Assembly (NCBI RefSeq): GCF_013410065.1
Contig: NZ_JACCCW010000001.1
Span: 2,095,448 to 2,159,447, forward strand
Direction: 5' to 3'
Length of the DNA: 64,000 nucleotides
Source: Granulicella arctica
GTDB lineage: Bacteria; Acidobacteriota; Terriglobia; Terriglobales; Acidobacteriaceae
The notes beneath the pieces were generated by a model. That model had not been told where the DNA came from, did no database searches, and worked only from the letters and a program-made list of their open reading frames with translations. The translations under genes and the position numbers were made by a program. Positions 58,026 to 64,000 of this stretch are shown one piece after another. Positions within the stretch are counted from its first letter, which is position 1; each line of letters begins with the position of its first letter.

Positions 58026-58376
58026 TTAGTCTTCGATGAAGGACTTTAGTCTGGAGAGGGCTTGGTCCCATTGTTGGGAGACTTGGTTCAGGTATTGCTT
58101 GATGGATTCGATTGGTTCGGGGTCTAGTTCGAAGAGGCTTTCGCGACCGGAGCGGCCGCAGCGTACGATGCCTACACTCTCGAGGACGCGGAGGTGTTTG
58201 GTGATCGCTTGTCGGGTGAGGTTGGAGCCGCCGGTTAGTTGGGAGATGGAATGGGGCTGGCCGTCGGAGAGTTTGACGAGCAGCGAGAGGCGCGTCTCGT
58301 CGCCGAGTGCGGCGAAGACGGGTGCGTGAGGTCGGACTTTGGCGATTGTGCGGCGGCTATTGGTTTTGGGCGACAT
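58026..58376 (-). CDS. ArsR-family transcriptional regulator
   Basis: 116 aa winged helix: ALGDETRLSLLVKL, SNLTRQAITKHLRVLESVGIV and GRESLFELDPEP. No metal-binding Cys pair, so it resembles the subset that is co-encoded with SRPBCC proteins. Its start overlaps the end of the SRPBCC gene by 20 bp; the two form one operon. Confidence 0.93.
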   Translation of the reverse strand: MSPKTNSRRTIAKVRPHAPVFAALGDETRLSLLVKLSDGQPHSISQLTGGSNLTRQAITKHLRVLESVGIVRCGRSGRESLFELDPEPIESIKQYLNQVSQQWDQALSRLKSFIED

Positions 58377-58812
58377 AACGCTCGATGTTCTTCATCTGCT
58401 GGGTCCAGCCGTTGTCGTTCCTGAGGAATGCTTCGGCGCGGCGGTTGGCGAGGATGTTGTCGAAGCCGGACTCGGTGAGCAGGAGTAGGGTGCCGCTTGG
58501 GGTCTTCTCGAGGTTGAACTCGATGAGGGTGGAGGGTTCCTGTGAGTAATCGACGTTGGGGTTGATGGCGTAGGGATGCCAGGTGAAGGAGAAGAGGTGT
58601 TCGAGCTCTAGCTTTTGGGTGACGATCTCCCATTGGAGGTGTTCGTAGCCGGGATGGAGGATCTTTCCGCGTATGGGTTGGCCGGGGACGAATGGGTCTT
58701 CGAGCTTTACGCGGAACCATTCGCCGAATTCGCGGTGGTCGGTGAGTGCGCGCCAGACGCGGGATATGGGGGCTTTGAGTTCGATTTGCTTCTCGATGCG
58801 GTTATCTGTCAT
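58357..58812 (-). CDS. SRPBCC/AHSA1-like protein
   Basis: 151 aa from the ATG at 58812, 6 nt after AAGAGG; a TTG at 58818 is possible. START-like fold: IEKQIELKAPISRVWRALTD, FGEWF, and the C-terminal SGFDNILANRRAEAFLRNDN with GWTQQMKNI. Proteins of this family bind hydrophobic ligands; the ArsR partner probably regulates it. Confidence 0.92.
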   Translation of the reverse strand: MTDNRIEKQIELKAPISRVWRALTDHREFGEWFRVKLEDPFVPGQPIRGKILHPGYEHLQWEIVTQKLELEHLFSFTWHPYAINPNVDYSQEPSTLIEFNLEKTPSGTLLLLTESGFDNILANRRAEAFLRNDNGWTQQMKNIERYVAQNQ

Positions 58813-58876
58813 GAGCAACCTCTTGGTTGCATGTTAGCGCGGAACGATCTGAATAGGCAACCATTTAGTTGCCATT

Positions 58877-59380
58877 TTATGGCATGACGGAGGCGCGCTG
58901 GCCGAGGATGTAGGTGGTGCGTGCGGAGGCGGCGGTTTGCTCGCCCTGTGGGAGCTTTGTCATGGGGGTTCCGGTGTACATGGCGTAGGTTGCGGAGGGG
59001 TGTCCGTCGTTGCCGGAGGTGATGGTTACGGTTTCGATGGACTGGGGATGCGCGGGGATTCTGCCGCCGAACCAGTGGGGGTCGTCGCGCTGGGCCCAGG
59101 TGATGAAGGCCAGAATAGCGCCAGCCGGATAGGACGAACTGTTGGCTGTGCGGGCGCTTTGGACGGCGATATCGTTGCCGGTGAGCGTGGACATGGTGCC
59201 GTGCTGGCGGTCTACGCTGGAGGTGATGACCTTCCAGTCGAGCGCCGGGATCGGCACGGTTGAGGAGAGTGCGGCCTGCTGGTTGTAGAGGTCAGAGGGG
59301 TCGGGTGAGCGGTGCGCACAGCCAGAGAGCAGGAGCGCAACGGCGAGGCTCGAAGGTGCGAGGGCGTGTGCGCGTCTCAT
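58877..59380 (-). CDS. P460-like lipoprotein without a haem motif
   Basis: 167 aa. Lipobox LLLSGCAHR with Cys at residue ~21. Residues ~60-145 resemble a cytochrome P460 domain (TLTGNDIAVQSA, PAGAILAFITWAQRDD) but there is no CxxCH. The neighbouring gene product has the same GNDIAV and PDGAIFA segments and does carry haem motifs. The ATG overlaps that gene by 4 bp. Confidence 0.75.
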   Translation of the reverse strand: MRRAHALAPSSLAVALLLSGCAHRSPDPSDLYNQQAALSSTVPIPALDWKVITSSVDRQHGTMSTLTGNDIAVQSARTANSSSYPAGAILAFITWAQRDDPHWFGGRIPAHPQSIETVTITSGNDGHPSATYAMYTGTPMTKLPQGEQTAASARTTYILGQRASVMP

Positions 59381-60315
59381 TGGCTGATCCTTTCAACGGG
59401 GATGGTGTAGACGAAGTCGTTATCGCGCATGGGATTGTGGCAGCCGACGCATTCGCTAGCGAATTTGGGACCTTTGCCGTAGGGTTTCAGGTCTATGCCG
59501 CGCCAACGGCCGAAGCCCCAGCCTGCGGTGGAGGCGTACTTTGCCTTGTCCTTGACCATGAACTCTACCTGGAGGAACTTGCCTGCGCGCAGGATGCCTT
59601 GTTCATCGGGCACGGCGGTCCAGGCGACCTTTGCGAAGATGGCACCGTCGGGCCAGGGCTGGATCTTCTTCTCGGCGATTGCCTTGACGGCGATGTCGTT
59701 GCCGAGGATTTCGCGGAGGGTGTGATTGTCGCCGCGGTCGGTGGAGCTGATGGGCTTCCAGTTCTTGTAGTCGGGGAAGAAGGGAAGACCGTTCAGTTCG
59801 GGCTGGACGGATGTGGTGGAGCTGGTGGAGGTCGTCCATTGGTGGAACTGCTCGTCGGCTTCGGTGGTTGCTTTGGGGTCAGGAGCTGGTGGAGCGAAGG
59901 GCTGGAGGTAGTGTTCGAGGGTGGCTAGCTGCTCCGGTGTGACGATGGCCTGGGGATGCGCGTGTTGGTAGCTGGGCAGGGGCATGGCTCCAAGGCGAAT
60001 CATGTTGACGGCTTCGTAGAGCTCGGCGCGTTGCGTGGCTGGAGGAAGTGCGCCCAGCTCGGAGAAGTTGAGATGTGCGCGAGCTGTCTTCACGTCATGG
60101 GCGACCAGCCAGTAGGCGGGGGCGACCTGATCGAACCAGGAGAGTTGTGTCTCGTTGGAGTGGCAGGCATAACAGGAGTTTCTGAGAATCTGCTTTACCG
60201 GTGCGGGCGCCTGGATCTCGGTGGTGACGGGAGGGTGCGTAATCGTTGGCCGGATCAGTTGTATCCCGATGAAGAGGGCAATGCCGACCGCTGCCAGTCC
60301 TTTGATGGTGCTCAT
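59377..60315 (-). CDS. Haem-binding domain / cytochrome P460 fusion
   Basis: 312 aa. N-terminal membrane helix (residues ~6-22). A haem-binding domain with C48-x-x-C51-H52 (SCYACHSNETQ) follows, then a P460 domain at ~170-312 with GNDIAVKAI, PDGAIFAKVAW and the second haem motif CVGCHNP. Periplasmic multihaem c-type cytochrome; P460 proteins are known to oxidise hydroxylamine or handle reactive nitrogen species. Which it does here is unknown. Confidence 0.87.
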   Translation of the reverse strand: MSTIKGLAAVGIALFIGIQLIRPTITHPPVTTEIQAPAPVKQILRNSCYACHSNETQLSWFDQVAPAYWLVAHDVKTARAHLNFSELGALPPATQRAELYEAVNMIRLGAMPLPSYQHAHPQAIVTPEQLATLEHYLQPFAPPAPDPKATTEADEQFHQWTTSTSSTTSVQPELNGLPFFPDYKNWKPISSTDRGDNHTLREILGNDIAVKAIAEKKIQPWPDGAIFAKVAWTAVPDEQGILRAGKFLQVEFMVKDKAKYASTAGWGFGRWRGIDLKPYGKGPKFASECVGCHNPMRDNDFVYTIPVERISQ

Positions 60316-60421
60316 GCGCCTCCAGGGTGCCGTGCTTCTTGATCGGTGCCGTTATGCGCTTTGATGGTAGCAAAGACTGGCGGGGAGCGAGTTGTCGCGA
60401 GGAGGCGACAATCGGGCGCGT

Positions 60422-61048
60422 CTATTTGCCGAATTCGGGGGCTTCGTTGGAGTGCTGGACAGGGAGATAGGGCTCGACGGTGAGGAGGTTGGCGAGGGTG
60501 CCGCGCTCCTGCTCGGTGAACTGGCTGCGGAAGCGGTCGGAGTTGAGGACGGCCTCGCGCTGGGGGACGGGCATCTCGCGGATGTCGCGGAAGGCGCGGG
60601 CTACGAGGCGGCGGCGATCGACGGGAAGGTTGCTGAGCTGTTGCATGGCTCCGCGAACCTGGGTGCGCTGGGCCGGGGTGAGACGCTCCATGGCCTCGGT
60701 GCGGTCGAGGAGGCGGCGACGCTGCTCTTCGGGCATGTTGTTGAGCTGGGTGAGGCGATCGCTCATGCGCTGCTGGGTCTCTGGTGGAAGATCACGGAAA
60801 CCGGGCTCATTCCTAAGCGCGTTCTGCTGCTGCGCGAGGGGCATGTTGCGGTGGCGCTCCATCCACTGGGAGAGGTGCTCCTGCTGAGGCTTGGGAGCGT
60901 GGGAAGCTCCGGGAGCAGGATGTTGCTGCGCAAAGGCGGGACGGGGTGGACCACCGTGCGGCTGTGCAAGGGTTATCGCGGGCACAAGCAGGGCGCAGCC
61001 TGCCAGGATGGCAGGAAGAATGCGCCGGGATGGAGTGAAGAGTGCCAT
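60422..61048 (-). CDS. DUF3106-family exported protein
   Basis: 208 aa with a signal peptide ending near TLAQP (residue ~28). The mature protein is Gln/Arg/Pro-rich with repeated helices: LSQWMERHRNMPLAQQQNAL, FRDLPPETQQRMSDRLTQLN, LPVDRRRLVARAFRDIREMP. These short units recur every ~20-25 residues. Function unknown. It lies downstream of an ECF sigma/anti-sigma pair on the same strand. Confidence 0.8.
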   Translation of the reverse strand: MALFTPSRRILPAILAGCALLVPAITLAQPHGGPPRPAFAQQHPAPGASHAPKPQQEHLSQWMERHRNMPLAQQQNALRNEPGFRDLPPETQQRMSDRLTQLNNMPEEQRRRLLDRTEAMERLTPAQRTQVRGAMQQLSNLPVDRRRLVARAFRDIREMPVPQREAVLNSDRFRSQFTEQERGTLANLLTVEPYLPVQHSNEAPEFGK

Positions 61049-61166
61049 ATCGGAAACTGGTGATAACAGATTGTGGGGAGGATCTGGTGATCGCCTTGGA
61101 AGGCTTTCGCCAAACGTATTCAGCTTACCGTGAGTGAATCCTTTCTGCTTGAAAAGTCTATTTTTA

Positions 61167-61679
61167 TCAGCTCTGGGGCGGCGAGGCGGAGTTATCGTCC
61201 GCGGGCTGGTCGTCCTGGAGGAGCTGGTCCATCTGCTGCAGGGCCTGGTCGTTCTTGTCGAGAATCTGGAGATCGTTTACCGCGGCGGACGACTGCACCT
61301 GATCGTGATGTCCAGGGAGGGTGGAGATGCCGGCAAAGGTTCCCCCGCCAACGAGCAGGGCGACTGCCATGGCTCCAGCCAGAGCGGGACGAAATTGACG
61401 GCCGGTATTGAAGAGGAGACGGGCTTTCATGCGCTCGACCCAGCCAGCGGGCGGCATGGCCTGCTCCTCACGAAGACGGACGGCTAGCTTCTGATCGAAG
61501 TAGGGCGATGGCTCCGGGGCCTGCCAGGTGTCGAGGAGCGCAAAGGTGGACTGGAAGGAGGCGAACTCCTTCTGGCAGTCGGGACAGGAGTCCAGATGCG
61601 TTCGGACGGCAGCGCTGTTGGCGGAGGCTGGTGCGAGCAGAAGCTCCGGCATTTCGGTTTGGCAGATTCGGCAGTTCAT
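61167..61679 (-). CDS. Anti-sigma factor with zinc-binding domain
   Basis: 170 aa. ZAS motif H28-x3-C32-x2-C35 (HLDSCPDC) with C3 and C6 near the N-terminus, as in many anti-sigma factors. One membrane helix at ~97-117 (ALAGAMAVALLVGGGTFAG) separates a cytoplasmic part from a ~50-residue periplasmic tail. Follows the ECF sigma gene by 65 nt and most likely holds that sigma factor. Confidence 0.88.
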   Translation of the reverse strand: MNCRICQTEMPELLLAPASANSAAVRTHLDSCPDCQKEFASFQSTFALLDTWQAPEPSPYFDQKLAVRLREEQAMPPAGWVERMKARLLFNTGRQFRPALAGAMAVALLVGGGTFAGISTLPGHHDQVQSSAAVNDLQILDKNDQALQQMDQLLQDDQPADDNSASPPQS

Positions 61680-61744
61680 GATGACCTTTACCCTTTCTTC
61701 TTTGGTACGAACGCGTCGAGTAGGTGCGGTGCGCGTCTTGTTGG

Positions 61745-62527
61745 TTAGACGAAGTCCTTCAGTTTGTCGCGCAAAGTTTGATAGGCGCGGAAGAGTAATG
61801 ACTTGGTGGCAGATTCGCTGAGCTTGAGGACGTCGCCGATCTGGCGATAGTCCATGCCTTCGTATTTGTGCATAAGGACGGCCATGCGCTGCCGTTCGGG
61901 CAGAGCGAGGACGTGCTGGCGGATGGCGTTGAGGCGCTCGCGACGGAGCATGCTGGATTCGGCGGTTGGGGTCGAATCGGCGACATCAGGGGTGGTGCCG
62001 GTGTCGGAGTCGGGCTCGTCGAGGTAGATGGTGCTGGCGGAGCGCTCGTGGCGGGTGTCGCGGGCGTGGTTGACGCCCAGGTTGGTGGCGATGCGGTAGA
62101 GCCAGGTGCTGAAACGGGCTTCGGCGCGATAGGTGTCACGGGAGCGGTAGACGCGGAGGAAGACCTCCTGGGCGAGCTCTTCGGCGACGGCCTGATTGCG
62201 AACCATCCGGAACATGAAGTGGATGATGGGTTTACGGTACTTCGCAATCAGATAATCGAACCCTGCCATGTTGCCGGCGCGGAGCTCGAGCATGATCTCG
62301 GAGTCTTCCATGTGGCCGAAGTCGCCCGGTGCGTGGTGTGCCACGGCGGCTGGTACGGTATCGAGGATGCTGGGATGGATCGCCAACGTAGCCATATCTT
62401 CCGAAACCCCATCTTTGTCGTGGGGTTGCGCGCCGGAGGGCAATTCGGGCGAAGTGTTTTCGACCGGCTCGGGTGAGGGAGCATCCAGGGGGTGAGGAAT
62501 TCGGGGAGTGGGCGGCTGCGATGGCAT
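61745..62527 (-). CDS. ECF-type sigma-70 factor
   Basis: 260 aa. Region 2: DYLIAKYRKPIIHFMFRMVR and AEELAQEVFLRVYRSRDTYR. Region 4: LPERQRMAVLMHKYEGMDYR and LKLSESATKSLLFRAYQTLR. The ~75-residue N-terminal part is Pro-rich and probably disordered; the ATG at 62395 or 62311 could be the real start. Forms a unit with the anti-sigma gene behind it. Confidence 0.9.
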   Translation of the reverse strand: MPSQPPTPRIPHPLDAPSPEPVENTSPELPSGAQPHDKDGVSEDMATLAIHPSILDTVPAAVAHHAPGDFGHMEDSEIMLELRAGNMAGFDYLIAKYRKPIIHFMFRMVRNQAVAEELAQEVFLRVYRSRDTYRAEARFSTWLYRIATNLGVNHARDTRHERSASTIYLDEPDSDTGTTPDVADSTPTAESSMLRRERLNAIRQHVLALPERQRMAVLMHKYEGMDYRQIGDVLKLSESATKSLLFRAYQTLRDKLKDFV

Positions 62528-62717
62528 TGCGCCTCATGATTGTACTGTGCCTGAATTCGAGTTGGAATGATTCCCGGCGCGATAAGTTAGCTTCGAATTC
62601 GATGAGGGAAGGTGCTTTCAAGGCGCTAAATAGGAGGGTGAAGGAACTTCCGGCCTAGGAATGGTATGCTGTAGGGAGCCGTTCGCCGGTGACTGTAAGG
62701 TCAACTGCCGCGGACCA

Positions 62718-62792
62718 GGGCGCATAACTCAGCGGTAGAGTGCCACCTTCACACGGTGGAAGTCGTAGGTTCGAATCCTGCTGTGCCCACCA
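62718..62792 (+). tRNA. tRNA-Val (anticodon CAC)
   Basis: 75 nt with CCA encoded. Acceptor GGGCGCA/TGTGCCC, anticodon stem CCACC/GGTGG around loop TTCACAC, anticodon CAC reading GTG. A truncated tyrosine recombinase gene lies 98 nt downstream. Confidence 0.95.
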
Positions 62793-62890
62793 TATAATCA
62801 ATTAGTTGCGCCCTTCCTGTTCCCGAAAAGGGCACAAAATAGACACAAAATGTGCACAAAACCCCACAACAGCTTGTGGTGTGCTCATCC

Positions 62891-63874
62891 TCATGCCACT
62901 ACCTCCATACGCTTCCGCGAGAACAACGCATCCACGACCCGGCTCTGTGCCTGCCGCTTCCGATCCATACCGGGATGGGTGTAAATCTCCATCGTCGTCG
63001 AGAGCTTCGCATGTCGCATCAGCTCCTGCACCACTTTCACATCGTTACCGCACTCCGATAACAAGGTGCTGTAGGTGTGGCGGAAGGTGTGCCAGCCGAT
63101 CCGTTTGGTGATCCCGGCTCTCCGCGCAGCAGGCTGCAACACCTTCTGCAACGAGGAAACCGCCCAGATCGGCATCTTCCCGAAGACCGCATCGCTTGCG
63201 AAGAGCCAATCCGACACAGAGGTATAGCTGGATCTTCTACGCCACAACTGGAGCTCTTCGAGGGGCAGTTCATCCAGCGGGACAGGCTGTTGCGAGACCT
63301 CCGTCTTGCAATCGCCAACCGCGCCTTCGACGACGGAGCGCAGCACGTTGGTCTGCCCCTTCGCGAAGTCGATGTCTTCCCACTTAAGACCGAGCGTCTC
63401 GCTAATCCGCAGACCAGCAGTCGCGCAGATGATACCCATCGCCCGCTCCCGATCCGGCAGTTTCGCGAACAGAGCCCGGAACTCCTCCGCTGTCAGCGTC
63501 TCGGGCGTGCTGAGGCGCTTCGAACTACAGCGAACCATCGCGATCGGGTTTTCGTTCTGTCCGATCCACCCCCAAGGAATCCCATGCCGGAAGACCGTAC
63601 TCATCTGATTACGGAGTTTGGCGCGGGTGCCGGGAGCCAGTTTCAGACGGTCCAGCCACTCCTCGACTTCCGTACTGGCAATGTCGCGGATCCTATAGCT
63701 GCCCCATCTTGGCTCGATGTGGTTTTTCAGATTACCCTCATAGATCTTCTTGGTCTTCTTGCGTTTGCGCTCATGGTTGTCTTTCGGGAGCTCTTTCAAC
63801 CGATAGTGCTCGATAAGTCCCGAGAAGGTTCGGGGACCGGCCGACCCCTGAAAGCCCGCCTGGTTCATCGTCAT
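62891..63874 (-). CDS. Tyrosine recombinase (integrase), N-terminal part missing
   Basis: 327 aa. The catalytic set R156, K190, H262, R265, H288 and Y298 is complete (TAGLRISE, DCKTEVSQQ, WHTFRHTY, MRHAKLSTTMEIYTH). The core-binding domain starts near residue 17. The arm-binding N-terminal domain (~60-100 residues) expected of full-length relatives is absent; an in-frame stop at 63911-63913 closes the frame 12 codons upstream. It is oriented towards tRNA-Val, a common insertion site for integrative elements. No other element gene lies in the window. Confidence 0.85.
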   Translation of the reverse strand: MTMNQAGFQGSAGPRTFSGLIEHYRLKELPKDNHERKRKKTKKIYEGNLKNHIEPRWGSYRIRDIASTEVEEWLDRLKLAPGTRAKLRNQMSTVFRHGIPWGWIGQNENPIAMVRCSSKRLSTPETLTAEEFRALFAKLPDRERAMGIICATAGLRISETLGLKWEDIDFAKGQTNVLRSVVEGAVGDCKTEVSQQPVPLDELPLEELQLWRRRSSYTSVSDWLFASDAVFGKMPIWAVSSLQKVLQPAARRAGITKRIGWHTFRHTYSTLLSECGNDVKVVQELMRHAKLSTTMEIYTHPGMDRKRQAQSRVVDALFSRKRMEVVA

Positions 63875-64000
63875 TCTGAGTGACTTGATGGCCGATAACG
63901 CGAGCGCTGTTTAGTCCCGGCATTTGATGGATTGGGTTGAGAGTAAATTTATCTGGGGTCTGTGTCCAGATTTTGCAGAGGTATTCGTAGGGCGTAAGTC

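Overview
The window is a GC-rich bacterial chromosome segment with dense gene packing, many 1-8 bp overlaps, and a mix of GTG and TTG starts. The gene set points to an aerobic, menaquinone-using Gram-negative: MenG, PagL-like and SurA-like envelope proteins, TatA/TatC, catalase, F-type ATP synthase with both b and b' subunits, DUF1570/TPR, DUF3106, DUF2203, haem-binding/P460 cytochromes and several secreted M28/M14/M24/S41 peptidases. My best guess is Acidobacteriota subdivision 1 (Terriglobus/Granulicella/Edaphobacter type). This is inferred from gene content; no database was searched.

Layout. 1-7.4 kb: a partial exported protein, ispD-ispF (MEP isoprenoid pathway), secreted M14 and M24 peptidases, fbp, and tRNA-Ala/tRNA-Gly. 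7.4-17.2 kb: an S41 protease and a SurA-like chaperone transcribed divergently, a YhaM-like HD protein, then the tight operon aroC-def-fmt-rsmB, and a PASTA protein. 17.2-27.8 kb: CDF metal transporter, aroB-menG, nadB, PepSY-TM protein, TerC, the overlapping operon tatA-tatC-glutaminyl cyclase-like, nadA and DUF2203. 27.8-36 kb: a broken FkbM methyltransferase, PerR-type regulator with katA, an M28 peptidase, a propeller lipoprotein, an SH3 lipoprotein, a DegT aminotransferase and hfq. 36.1-43.1 kb: a structured intergenic region, then the ATP synthase operon b'-b-delta-alpha-gamma-beta-epsilon (subunits a and c are not here). 43.1-54.5 kb: AroD-AroE fusion, pgeF, amidase, HU, SppA, glycosyltransferase, PagL-like protein, a TetR/SDR module with a deleted SDR pseudogene, and proline dehydrogenase. 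54.5-64 kb: two ParB-type parS palindromes, a TlpA-like protein, a TPR metallopeptidase, ArsR/SRPBCC, two P460-type proteins, DUF3106/anti-sigma/ECF sigma, and tRNA-Val next to a tyrosine recombinase that lacks its N-terminal domain.

The parts that cooperate are housekeeping pathways: shikimate (aroB, aroDE, aroC), NAD synthesis (nadB, nadA), formyl-Met processing (fmt, def), Tat export (tatA, tatC) feeding secreted enzymes such as the Tat-signal M24 peptidase, peroxide defence (perR, katA) and ATP synthesis.

The less expected signals are non-coding. At least twelve genes carry a TANNNT -10-like hexamer only 6-9 nt before the start codon, which suggests widespread leaderless initiation. Two intergenic regions, on either side of hfq, contain perfect stems with mutually exclusive alternatives. 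A cluster of TGTANNTACA boxes precedes aroC. Two parS sites lie 33 bp apart at 54.5 kb.
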